Positions 1 to 7,524 of a stretch of 16,762 nucleotides of DNA are shown here, piece by piece. The notes below the pieces were generated by a model. The model worked only from the letters and a program-made list of their open reading frames with translations, had not been told where the DNA came from and did not search any database. The first letter of the stretch is position 1. The number at the start of each line of letters is the position of its first letter. The position numbers and the translations under genes are program-made. The DNA comes from Flavobacteriaceae bacterium (lineage in GTDB: Bacteria; Bacteroidota; Bacteroidia; Flavobacteriales; Flavobacteriaceae). Where the stretch lies: NCBI GenBank assembly GCA_002703065.1, contig PAEO01000021.1:79954-96715 (forward strand). Direction: 5' to 3'.

Positions 1-196
1 AAATTCTCCTCACACACTTGAAATGATAACTGCTGATAACTGGGATTATAATTATACTAGAACTGAAGCAGCATATCCACTTAGTTTTGTAAAAGAAAAT
101 AAATTTTGGCCAACAGTAACTAGAATTGATGAAGCTTTTGGTGATAGAAATTTAATTTGTACTTGCTCACCTATTGAAAATTATATAGAAAATTAA
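1..196 (+). CDS. gcvP: Glycine dehydrogenase (P protein), C-terminal end, partial
   Basis: This is the last 64 codons of a gene entering from the left, read in the frame starting at base 2 and ending in TAA at 194-196. The peptide contains [14 protein letters not shown], the segment [20 protein letters not shown] and the ending [12 protein letters not shown]. These match the conserved C-terminus of the homodimeric-type glycine dehydrogenase of Bacteroidota, the PLP-dependent decarboxylase of the glycine cleavage system in the cytoplasm. The PLP lysine lies upstream of the window and cannot be seen. The next gene starts 29 bases downstream with no hairpin between, so cotranscription is possible. 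The family call is based on recalled sequence similarity and is firm. Confidence 0.9.
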   Translation, partial: NSPHTLEMITADNWDYNYTRTEAAYPLSFVKENKFWPTVTRIDEAFGDRNLICTCSPIENYIEN

Positions 197-225
197 TTCT
201 TAATTTTAACAACTAAATAAAAATA

Positions 226-1284
226 ATGTCAATAAAAATTACAGGAACTGGATCTTGTATTCCAAATAATATTATTGAAAACAAAGAGTTCATTAAAAAC
301 AATTTTTTTGATAAAAATGGAAGTCCTTACCCCAATTCCAACCAAGATATAATTGATAAATTTCAAGCAATTACTGGGATTCATAAAAGAAGATATGCCG
401 ATAATGATCAAAAAGCTTCTGACTTAGCTGCTGAAGCGGGATTAAAGGCAATAGAATCTGCAGGAATTAGTAAAGAAGAACTGGACTACATAATCGTTTC
501 ACACAATTTTGGTGATGTTGAATATGGCACAAATCAATACATAGCTCTGCCCTCTGTTGCAACTATAGTAAAGCATAAAATGAATATTAAAAATGTTAAT
601 TGTGTTGCATATGATCTAATATTTGGATGTCCAGGATGGCTTGAGGGTATTATCCAAGCATCTGCATTCATCAAGGCTGGTATGGCAAAAAAATGTTTAG
701 TGATTGGAACAGATACTCTATCTAGGACTGTAGATAATAACGATAGGGATTCCATGATTTTTGCTGATGGTGCAGGAGCTACAGTTATTGAAGAAAATAA
801 TGAAAAAGGGGGAATTCTTTCACACAAAACTATTACATGTGCTCAAAAAGAAGCGCTTTATCTTTTTTGTGCAGAATCATATGATCCAAAATCTAATTCA
901 TTAAATAAGCATATAAAAATGAATGGCAGAAAAGTTTATGAATTTGCCATATCGACTATTCCAGATGCTCTGAAAGAATGTCTTGAATGTAGTGGAAAAA
1001 CCATTCATGATGTAAAAAAAATATTCTTACATCAGGCTAATGAAAAGCTGGATGAAGCAGTAATGAAATATTTTTACAGATTATTTGAAATGAATGTTCC
1101 TGAAAATATACTTCCAATTAGTGTTGATGTTTTAGGGAATTCCTCAGTAGCAACTATTCCAACTCTTTACGATTTAGTAAAAAGAGAAAATTTTAAAGGA
1201 CATGAAGTCAATAAAGGCGACATCATAATTTTCGCTAGCGTTGGAGCTGGAATGAATGTTAATGCAATAACTTATCAAGTTTAG
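226..1284 (+). CDS. 3-oxoacyl-ACP synthase III family protein (FabH-like)
   Basis: This 352-residue protein is a thiolase-fold ketoacyl-ACP synthase III, the class that condenses an acyl-CoA with malonyl-ACP to start fatty-acid or related chains in the cytoplasm. The catalytic triad is visible: Cys135 in LIFGCPGW, His269 in FLHQANEKLDEA and Asn305 in VLGNSSVATIP, with a C-terminal glycine-rich FASVGAGMN segment. It is somewhat longer than E. coli FabH (about 317 residues), and the Cys context (FGC rather than AAC) differs from housekeeping FabH, so it may be a paralogue with another substrate; I leave the symbol blank. The ATG at 226 follows an A-rich stretch without a Shine-Dalgarno sequence, as usual in Bacteroidota. 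Its TAG stop is directly followed, in the same frame, by the ATG of the permease gene, so the two are almost certainly cotranscribed. Confidence 0.9.
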   Translation: MSIKITGTGSCIPNNIIENKEFIKNNFFDKNGSPYPNSNQDIIDKFQAITGIHKRRYADNDQKASDLAAEAGLKAIESAGISKEELDYIIVSHNFGDVEYGTNQYIALPSVATIVKHKMNIKNVNCVAYDLIFGCPGWLEGIIQASAFIKAGMAKKCLVIGTDTLSRTVDNNDRDSMIFADGAGATVIEENNEKGGILSHKTITCAQKEALYLFCAESYDPKSNSLNKHIKMNGRKVYEFAISTIPDALKECLECSGKTIHDVKKIFLHQANEKLDEAVMKYFYRLFEMNVPENILPISVDVLGNSSVATIPTLYDLVKRENFKGHEVNKGDIIIFASVGAGMNVNAITYQV

Positions 1285-2019
1285 ATGAAATATATAACTG
1301 ACATTGGAAAATATTTTTTGATGATCAGAATATCATTTTCAAAGTATTGCAAAAGAAAAATTTTATATAAACAAATTTTCAAAGAAATTAATGATTTAGT
1401 ATTAGATTCAATTCCAATAGTTTCAATTTTATCATTTTTCATCGGAGGAGTTGTAGCAATTCAAATGGCTTTAAATTTAGAAAGTCCATTACTTTCAAAA
1501 ACTTTAATTGGTTTTGCAACCAGACAGTCTGTTATTCTTGAATTTGCTCCAACCTTTATTTCAATCATTATGGCAGGAAAAGTTGGTTCCTATATTTCTT
1601 CAAGTATTGGAACTATGAGAGTTACTGAACAGATTGATGCTTTGGAGGTGATGGGTATCAATTCATTGAATTATCTTGTTTTTCCAAAAATAATTGCGAT
1701 GCTTCTATACCCTTTTGTTATAACAATTTCAATGTTTCTTGGTATAATTGGAGGGTTATTAGCAATGCAACTAACTGGTGTTCCTAGCGAAGCCTACATA
1801 GAAGGTATCCAATCTGATTTTGATGGTTATCATGTAACTTACTCTTACGTAAAAACTCTTGTTTTTTCTTTTGTTCTTGCAACAGTTCCAGCTTTTCACG
1901 GTTACTACCTAAAAGGTGGTGCGCTGGATGTAGGAAAAGCAAGTACACAATCTTTTTATTGGACTTCAATTATTATTATAATCATCAATTACATAATAAC
2001 CCAATTACTTTTAGCATAA
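1285..2019 (+). CDS. mlaE: MlaE-family ABC transporter permease
   Basis: This 244-residue integral inner-membrane protein belongs to the MlaE/YrbE permease family, which with an MlaF ATPase and an MCE (MlaD) protein moves phospholipids between inner and outer membrane. The family signature is clear: SVILEFAPTFISIIMAGKVG at about 83-101, then GTMRVTEQIDALEVMG at 109-124. Several hydrophobic segments flank it (about 41-60, 128-160 and the C-terminal 225-243). The start ATG touches the stop of the preceding gene with no spacer, and the ATPase gene begins one base after its own stop, giving a tight permease-ATPase pair. No MCE-domain gene is in the window; it must be elsewhere in the genome if the transporter is complete. 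The family is certain; the exact lipid substrate is not visible. Confidence 0.93.
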   Translation: MKYITDIGKYFLMIRISFSKYCKRKILYKQIFKEINDLVLDSIPIVSILSFFIGGVVAIQMALNLESPLLSKTLIGFATRQSVILEFAPTFISIIMAGKVGSYISSSIGTMRVTEQIDALEVMGINSLNYLVFPKIIAMLLYPFVITISMFLGIIGGLLAMQLTGVPSEAYIEGIQSDFDGYHVTYSYVKTLVFSFVLATVPAFHGYYLKGGALDVGKASTQSFYWTSIIIIIINYIITQLLLA

Positions 2020-2020
2020 T

Positions 2021-2770
2021 ATGATCGAAGTTATCTCATTACATAAAAAATTTGATCAAGATTATATTCTTAATGATATTAATACAGTTTTTGAAAAAGG
2101 AAAAACTAATCTAATTATTGGTCAAAGTGGATCAGGAAAAACTGTTTTGCTTAAATGCTTACTTGGCTTGTATAATATTAATTCTGGTGAAATTTCCTAT
2201 GATGGTATTCATTCATCAGAAATGGACTCAAATAATAAATTAAAGCTTAGAAGAGAAATGGGAATGGTATTTCAAGGGAGTGCTCTTTTTGACTCATTAA
2301 ACGTTCTTGAAAATGTACGATTTCCTCTTGATATGTTAACTCAACTTGATATTGACGAAAAAAATAAAAGAGCTTTAAAATTTATAGAAAGAGTTAATTT
2401 ATCAAATTCGTTGAATAAACTTCCATCAGAATTGTCAGGTGGAATGCAAAAGAGAGTGGCAATAGCAAGAGCAGTAGTTATGAATCCAAAATATTTATTT
2501 TGCGATGAACCAAATTCTGGTCTTGATCCAAAGACTGCTATAATAATCGATAAATTGATAAATGAGATAACTAAGGAGTATGGAATTACTACAATTATAA
2601 ATTCTCATGATATGAATTCAGTTATCGAAATTGGAGAAAATATTATTTTTCTAAAAAATGGAAATAAAATATGGCAGGGTAATAATAAATCCATTCTGAA
2701 TTCAGGAAACAATGAGGTTAATGAATTTGTTTATTCCTCAAAGCTTGTACAAAAATTAAAGGGAAGTTAG
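2021..2770 (+). CDS. mlaF: MlaF-family ABC transporter ATP-binding protein
   Basis: This 249-residue cytoplasmic ATPase is the energy-supplying partner of the permease just upstream. All ABC motifs are present: Walker A GQSGSGKT (34-41), Q-loop Gln85, signature LSGGM (138-142), Walker B YLFCDEP with Glu163, D-loop SGLD (166-169) and switch His196 in NSHDM. The wording of the signature and Walker B region (LSGGMQKRVAIARA, DEPNSGLDP) is typical of the Mla lipid-transport group. The ATG lies one base after the permease stop. The gene ends face to face with the DUF389 gene: the bases TTAG at 2767-2770 serve both stop codons (TAG here, TAA on the other strand), so no room exists for an intergenic terminator. 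Confidence 0.94.
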   Translation: MIEVISLHKKFDQDYILNDINTVFEKGKTNLIIGQSGSGKTVLLKCLLGLYNINSGEISYDGIHSSEMDSNNKLKLRREMGMVFQGSALFDSLNVLENVRFPLDMLTQLDIDEKNKRALKFIERVNLSNSLNKLPSELSGGMQKRVAIARAVVMNPKYLFCDEPNSGLDPKTAIIIDKLINEITKEYGITTIINSHDMNSVIEIGENIIFLKNGNKIWQGNNKSILNSGNNEVNEFVYSSKLVQKLKGS

Positions 2771-4176
2771 TTTTCAAGAATAAAGCTTCTATTATCAAAT
2801 TGAAACTCTAACCATCTCTTCAAACTTATATTTAATTTATTTTTTTCAAGTGTATTAAGCAAAGTATCCCATTTTACTCTTACAACTAAATCTTTACTTG
2901 TTGAATTAAAATTTGTGCCTAATTTTTCATAAATCTCAAACTCTTTTAAATCAGGATATATCAGATTAGCTTCATTTGAAATTTTTTCAAAAATTAACTT
3001 TTCTTTACTTAAATTTTTTAAAGCTTCAATTTCAAGATTCAATTTATTTACTTCATTACTTTTGTTAGCTAACTCTATTGAATCTCTTAATCTGAGTTCT
3101 TTTATAAATGTATTTGAATTATTAGAGCCCTGGTTGATAATTAGTTTTACATCTTTCAATGCACTATAATCCATTTTTTTATTGTTCAATACATCAATAA
3201 AATCATCTGAAATAGTTTTTTGACCATAATTATTGATAACTATTTCTGAATCTCCTTGATTGTAATTATATAATGCTACACTTTTTAAATAATTATAATT
3301 TGATAATCCTTTTAATTCTTTAGAAATAAAATCTTTTCCTTGAGAATTAAATTTACTTTCATTCATTACACTAAAAAAAGTTATTATCGCTGGGATCATA
3401 ATTAAGAGTGAAGTAAATGAAATAAATCTGTTAATTTTTTTTCTATTTGTAGCATTAGTATAATTTACAAGGGGGAATCTTAAAAATTTGAGTACTGAAT
3501 ATGTTGCTATTATTATGTAGATTGAATTAATGGAAAAAAGATACATTGCACCAAGAGCATAATCAATATTTTGTATTGCCAAACCAAAACCAGCTGTACA
3601 TAACGGTGGCATCAGAGCTGTCGCTATAGCAACACCAAAAATTGCTGAGCTTAAATTTTCTTTTTTAGTTTTAGCTATAATTAATGCCAGCCCACCAAAA
3701 AAGGCTATTAAAACATCTCTAATATCAGGTTTAGTTCTTGCTAGTAGTTCAGACGATTCCTCTCTGAGGGGAAAGACAGAAAAGAAAATAAATGCTGTTA
3801 TTACACTAATAACAACCATTACTAAAAAGTTTGTTACTGAGCTTTTGAAAGTTTGTAAATCATTTGTTGAAATAGAATATCCAAGTCCTAGTATTGGGCC
3901 CATTAAAGGTGAAATTAACATGGCACCAATAACAACTGGTGTAGAATCAGCATTCAAACCAACAGATGCTATCAAGATCGAACAAACTAAAATCCATGCT
4001 GTTGTTCCACGCATAGAAATGTCAGATTTGATTGAATTGACAACCATGTTTTTGTCGACTTCACTTTGGAATGAAAAAACTCTTTTTAATAAAATATTAA
4101 TTGATCTAAATAATCCTGAAGCATTCTTTTTTAAATCATCATTTGAGCTATCATTAAAGTCAAACTTAGTTTCCAT
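2767..4176 (-). CDS. DUF389 domain membrane protein
   Basis: This 469-residue protein carries the DUF389 (uncharacterised hydrophobic) domain. The hallmark segments are STPVVIGAMLISPLMGPILG at about 78-97 and ATALMPPLCTAGFGLA at 185-200, within about six predicted membrane helices between residues 58 and 272. The remaining 200 residues form a soluble C-terminal part with a likely coiled coil around residues 360-405 (LANKSNEVNKLNLEIEALKN), probably extracytoplasmic or cytoplasmic depending on the helix count, which I cannot settle by eye. The biochemical function of DUF389 proteins is not established. Its ATG overlaps the stop of the upstream nucleotidyltransferase gene by one base (TAATG), so it is likely the last gene of the minus-strand unit and translationally coupled. 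Confidence 0.88.
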   Translation of the reverse strand: METKFDFNDSSNDDLKKNASGLFRSINILLKRVFSFQSEVDKNMVVNSIKSDISMRGTTAWILVCSILIASVGLNADSTPVVIGAMLISPLMGPILGLGYSISTNDLQTFKSSVTNFLVMVVISVITAFIFFSVFPLREESSELLARTKPDIRDVLIAFFGGLALIIAKTKKENLSSAIFGVAIATALMPPLCTAGFGLAIQNIDYALGAMYLFSINSIYIIIATYSVLKFLRFPLVNYTNATNRKKINRFISFTSLLIMIPAIITFFSVMNESKFNSQGKDFISKELKGLSNYNYLKSVALYNYNQGDSEIVINNYGQKTISDDFIDVLNNKKMDYSALKDVKLIINQGSNNSNTFIKELRLRDSIELANKSNEVNKLNLEIEALKNLSKEKLIFEKISNEANLIYPDLKEFEIYEKLGTNFNSTSKDLVVRVKWDTLLNTLEKNKLNISLKRWLEFQFDNRSFILEN

Positions 4177-4583
4177 TATTTTATTTCTTTAAGTCCCGTT
4201 AAATCGGATGAGCTTCTTATCTTATCTCCAAGACCATCAATAATTGTAATACCATATTTTTTACAAACAACTGATTCAGGAATTTCATAGTTTTTTCTAT
4301 CACCACCATTTGCAAAAATATCAGGCTTAATTTTTTGTAAAGTGGCACATACGGTTTTATCTTCATCAATAGAAAGAAAAACTTCATCAACATTTTTAAT
4401 GCTTGAAACAATAGTTACCCTATCCTTCTCATCCATGAAAGGTTTACCTTTTTTAAGTTCACATTGGTAATTGTTATTTACTATTACAACCAATTTATCA
4501 CCTAATTTTTTAGCCATATTTATATATTCAAGATGGCCCACATGTATTGGATCAAAATAACCACTAATTGCTACTACTTTCAT
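4176..4583 (-). CDS. Cytidylyltransferase-like nucleotidyltransferase
   Basis: This small 135-residue protein is a single cytidylyltransferase-like (nucleotidyltransferase) domain. The N-terminus has the nucleotide-binding motif GYFDPIHVGHLEYI with His14 and His17 of the HxGH signature, followed by the K-rich region and PFMDEKDRV (about 48-56), a middle ANGGDR segment and a C-terminal IRSSSDL that occupies the place of the ISTT-type motif. Such proteins transfer CMP or AMP from the nucleotide triphosphate to a phosphorylated alcohol or sugar, as in glycerol-3-phosphate cytidylyltransferase or the HldE C-terminal domain. Which substrate it uses cannot be read from the sequence; no heptose or teichoic-acid genes are nearby. 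It overlaps its neighbours on both sides (ATGA upstream, TAATG downstream), so it is made as part of a coupled operon. Confidence 0.85.
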   Translation of the reverse strand: MKVVAISGYFDPIHVGHLEYINMAKKLGDKLVVIVNNNYQCELKKGKPFMDEKDRVTIVSSIKNVDEVFLSIDEDKTVCATLQKIKPDIFANGGDRKNYEIPESVVCKKYGITIIDGLGDKIRSSSDLTGLKEIK

Positions 4584-5164
4584 AATTTAACTTTTGTACT
4601 ACCTAAGAATAAATATTTTTTATCATTATCTATTCTCAAGCAAAGATATCTTTTTCTTCTTTTATTTATTTTTTTAAACATACCTAAATTTCTATAATAA
4701 AAAATGTCACCATCATTCAACTTATCTATATATATACTATCATTTACATTATCATATAAATCCAGTTTTTTTGAAAGATTTATATCATAACAAAAACTCG
4801 ATTTTGGATTTTTCATGTGATCAATTAATTCGGAAAGTAAATTGCTCGGGAAATACTCTTTATTGAGAATTGGATTTAATAAAGATTGAAATTTTTGTTT
4901 CCATAATAAACCATGTGGTTTTGCTAATCTATTCTTTTTAAATATAAAGAAGTGAGCAAGTTCATGAATAAGAGTGAGTACAAACCTGTATTTATTTGAA
5001 GTTTTGTTTATTGTTATTGTATATCTATCGTTATTATATCTAAAATCTCCATGTTTTGTAGATCTTCGATTGACCACTTTAAAATCAATGGCCTCATTTT
5101 CAACTAATGATCCTATATATAAAACTAGATTTGATGGAATATAAGTTTCAAATTGTTTTATCAT
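4580..5164 (-). CDS. SprT-like zinc-metalloprotease-fold protein
   Basis: This 194-residue protein has a SprT-like domain. The zinc-binding helix reads LIHELAHFFIFKK, giving His67-Glu68-His71, with a further candidate ligand His84 in AKPHGLLWKQKF, which is the typical layout of SprT/Spartan-like proteins. The later NPKSSFCYDINLSKKLDLYD segment (about 138-157) matches the version of this family found throughout Flavobacteriia. Eukaryotic relatives degrade DNA-crosslinked proteins; the bacterial role is not established and I infer only a metal-dependent hydrolase. No signal peptide is visible, so it is probably cytoplasmic. Its ATG overlaps the stop of the SDR gene (ATGA at 5164-5161) and its stop overlaps the next ATG in the same manner. 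Confidence 0.85.
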   Translation of the reverse strand: MIKQFETYIPSNLVLYIGSLVENEAIDFKVVNRRSTKHGDFRYNNDRYTITINKTSNKYRFVLTLIHELAHFFIFKKNRLAKPHGLLWKQKFQSLLNPILNKEYFPSNLLSELIDHMKNPKSSFCYDINLSKKLDLYDNVNDSIYIDKLNDGDIFYYRNLGMFKKINKRRKRYLCLRIDNDKKYLFLGSTKVKL

Positions 5165-5838
5165 GGATTAGAGATCGAAACAGGAATCACTTTTCCATTA
5201 AAAAGCAAAGGATTTGAAGTAGAAAAATTATATATGAATTGAGCCATATCTTCAGGTTTTACTTCAGCGTTATATCCAGGAAAGGCAATTTCAAGCATAG
5301 GAGTTTGAACAGCACCTAAACACAGAGCATTGAAATAAGGACCTTCTTTAAATTCTGTAGCTAGAACCTCAGTTAAAATGTTTAATGCTCCTTTACTGCT
5401 GGAATAAGAAGATAGGCCAGGGAATTTTGAACTTCCTCCAATACCACCTACACTACTTATATTTACTATATGAGAATTTTTTTTAAGGAATGGAAAAAGT
5501 GATTGTAATAAACTGATAATTCCAAAAAAATTAACATCATATGTAGATTTAAAATCAACTTGAGTCTGATCTAAAAAAGGTTTATTTACTAATTTTCCAG
5601 CGTTGTTGATTAAAAAATCCACTTGTAGTGAATTAGAACTTAAAAAAGTTACTATTTTTTTGATGTCTTCCTCAATGGTTATATCAAAATTAATATGGGT
5701 TAAATTAGAAGAAAACTCATGATCTGAAACAATGTTAGATCTTGATAAAGAAATTGTTCGTATACCTGCTTTATCAAATTTCTTAATTAGCTCTAAACCG
5801 ATACCAGAACTTGTCCCTGTGATTAATGCAGTTTTCAT
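5161..5838 (-). CDS. SDR family NAD(P)-dependent oxidoreductase
   Basis: This 225-residue protein is a classical short-chain dehydrogenase/reductase. The cofactor motif TGTSSGIG is at 8-14, the structural NNAG at 78-81, the catalytic serine at 128/129 in NISSVGG, and the YxxxK pair at Tyr145 and Lys149 (YSSSK). The distance from Ser129 to Tyr145 is slightly longer than average because of a short GGSSK insertion. It is a little shorter than the usual 245-260 residues, lacking part of the C-terminal substrate loop, but all catalytic residues are in place. Substrate and cofactor preference cannot be read. The ATG is 6 bases after the pdhC stop, so it is likely cotranscribed with pdhA-pdhC, and its TGA overlaps the following ATG. 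Confidence 0.9.
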   Translation of the reverse strand: MKTALITGTSSGIGLELIKKFDKAGIRTISLSRSNIVSDHEFSSNLTHINFDITIEEDIKKIVTFLSSNSLQVDFLINNAGKLVNKPFLDQTQVDFKSTYDVNFFGIISLLQSLFPFLKKNSHIVNISSVGGIGGSSKFPGLSSYSSSKGALNILTEVLATEFKEGPYFNALCLGAVQTPMLEIAFPGYNAEVKPEDMAQFIYNFSTSNPLLFNGKVIPVSISNP

Positions 5839-5844
5839 TAAGAT

Positions 5845-7524
5845 TTACACTAATATTGTTACAGGATTTTCAATATATCCTTTTAGGGTTTGAAGGAATA
5901 ATGAACCAGTTACCCCATCGACAGATCTATGATCGCAAGCTAAAGTTAGTTTCATAGTGTTACTTACGACTATTTTTTCATTAACTACTACAGGCTTTTT
6001 AACTATAGCACCGACAGATAAAATAGCAGAATTTGGTTGGTTAATTATAGATGTAAACTCTGTAATACCAAACATACCTAGGTTAGAAATTGTAAAAGTA
6101 CTACCCTCAATCTCATCAGGCCTTAATTTTTTTGATTTTGCTCTAACGGCATAGTCCCTTACCTTACTATTAATTGAATGTAAAGATTCTTTATCTGCAT
6201 TTTTAATAACAGGAACAACTAAACCATCTTCAATTCCCACCGCAACTCCAATATGCACATTGTTGTTTAAGATTATTTTTTCATCATTCCATTGAGAATT
6301 AACTTGTGGATGATTTTTCAATGCGACAGCACAAGCTTTTACTACAATATCATTGAAAGAAATTTTTGTATCAGGGATAGAATTATACTGTTCTCTAAAA
6401 GCTACGGCATTATCCATGTTAAATTCAACAGAAAGATAGTAATGAGGAGCAGTAAATTTAGATTTACTTAAATTTTTAGCAATTGCCTTCCTAATAGAGG
6501 AGTTTTGAACAATAGTTGTTTCCTCATTAATTACATCATCAACTTTTAATGATTGATTTTCCTTAATTTGAATCTGCTTCTCTATGGTTTCTTCTACAGG
6601 ATTTAAATCATTCAAATCACTTTTAATTATTCTTCCATTTTCACCAGTACCTGTAACTTTACTTAGATCAATATTTTTTTCTTGAGCAATTTTTTTAGCT
6701 AATGGAGAAGCTTTAATTCTTTCATTTGAATCTGAGTTAGTATTAGTAGCATTAATTTCTACTTTATATTCATCTAATTCAATTTTATCATCAGATTCCT
6801 CTATAGGAACGTATGAAGATTCTTTACCATAACTTTCTAAAGCTTTAGAAACATCGATTTCATTTTCAGAAATAATTGCAATTAACTCATCGACTTTTAC
6901 TGTTTCACCTTCATTAACAGCAATATGACTTAAAATACCATCATAAAAAGATTCAAATTCCATGGTTGCTTTATCAGTTTCAATTTCAGCAAGAATTTCA
7001 CCCTCTTGAACCTTATCACCAACTTTTTTTAACCATGATGAAATAGTTCCCTCTTCCATCGTATCACTCAATCTTGGCATTGTTATATAGTCAATTGATC
7101 CATCACTTTGAGATATGTTGTCAGCGATGGGTATTTCGACGTTTTCAATTTTAGAATTTTCATTATCATCAATTTTTTCTTGCTCATTTATTTGATCAAC
7201 AAGATCTAATTGATTACTTGAGTTATTTTCATTTTTTTCAACAATTTCTGAAGATGAATTATTGATAAATTTTGAAATATCTTCACCCTTATCACCTATT
7301 ATACATAATAGTGAATCTACAGTTGCAGGAACTCCCTCTTCAATAGCAATATGTAATAGAGTGCCATCATAAAAAGATTCAAATTCCATAGTTGCTTTAT
7401 CTGTTTCTATCTCAGCAAGAATTTCACCCTCTTGAACCTTATCACCAACTTTTTTTAACCATGTGGCTACAACACCCTCTTCCATGGTGTCACTAAGTCT
7501 AGGCATTTTTATAATTTCTGCCAC
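5845..7524 (-). CDS. pdhC: Pyruvate dehydrogenase E2, dihydrolipoamide acetyltransferase
   Basis: This 559-residue protein is the acetyl-transferring core of the pyruvate dehydrogenase complex. It contains two N-terminal lipoyl domains (about 1-80 and 144-222) with lipoylation sites Lys43 and Lys185 in ETDKATMEF, acidic Asn/Glu-rich linkers, an E3/E1-binding domain (about 271-305, KASPLAKKIA), and the catalytic domain (about 340-559) with His532 and Asp536 in DHRSVDG. The start codon is GTG at 7524: the conserved N-terminus MAEIIKMPRLSDTMEEG begins there and an in-frame TAG lies immediately before it. That TAG is the pdhA stop, so E1-alpha and E2 are in one frame, separated only by the stop codon. 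The two lipoyl domains are nearly identical at both protein and DNA level. Confidence 0.96.
   Translation of the reverse strand: MAEIIKMPRLSDTMEEGVVATWLKKVGDKVQEGEILAEIETDKATMEFESFYDGTLLHIAIEEGVPATVDSLLCIIGDKGEDISKFINNSSSEIVEKNENNSSNQLDLVDQINEQEKIDDNENSKIENVEIPIADNISQSDGSIDYITMPRLSDTMEEGTISSWLKKVGDKVQEGEILAEIETDKATMEFESFYDGILSHIAVNEGETVKVDELIAIISENEIDVSKALESYGKESSYVPIEESDDKIELDEYKVEINATNTNSDSNERIKASPLAKKIAQEKNIDLSKVTGTGENGRIIKSDLNDLNPVEETIEKQIQIKENQSLKVDDVINEETTIVQNSSIRKAIAKNLSKSKFTAPHYYLSVEFNMDNAVAFREQYNSIPDTKISFNDIVVKACAVALKNHPQVNSQWNDEKIILNNNVHIGVAVGIEDGLVVPVIKNADKESLHSINSKVRDYAVRAKSKKLRPDEIEGSTFTISNLGMFGITEFTSIINQPNSAILSVGAIVKKPVVVNEKIVVSNTMKLTLACDHRSVDGVTGSLFLQTLKGYIENPVTILV
6986..7037. 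repeat. Lipoyl-domain direct repeat, copy 1 (second lipoyl domain)
   Basis: A 52-base stretch inside pdhC is identical to 7412-7463. It encodes the second lipoyl domain from LKKVGDKVQEGEILAEI onwards. Identity at synonymous positions shows recent duplication or gene conversion between the two domains rather than protein-level conservation alone. Confidence 0.85.
7412..7463. repeat. Lipoyl-domain direct repeat, copy 2 (first lipoyl domain)
   Basis: This is the partner of 6986-7037, 426 bases away and in the same orientation, encoding the matching part of the first lipoyl domain. Similarity continues with mismatches on both sides, for example through the ETDKATMEFESFYDG codons on the low-coordinate side. 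Confidence 0.85.

Noticed and set aside
534-827. 97-codon open frame opposite the FabH-like gene
   Set aside because: Antisense shadow of a gene with a complete catalytic triad.
3845-4192. 115-codon open frame on the plus strand opposite the DUF389 gene
   Set aside because: It is a shadow of a clear membrane protein gene, with no family features and no start context.
5957-6154. Short open frame opposite the catalytic domain of pdhC
   Set aside because: Antisense shadow within a conserved enzyme domain.
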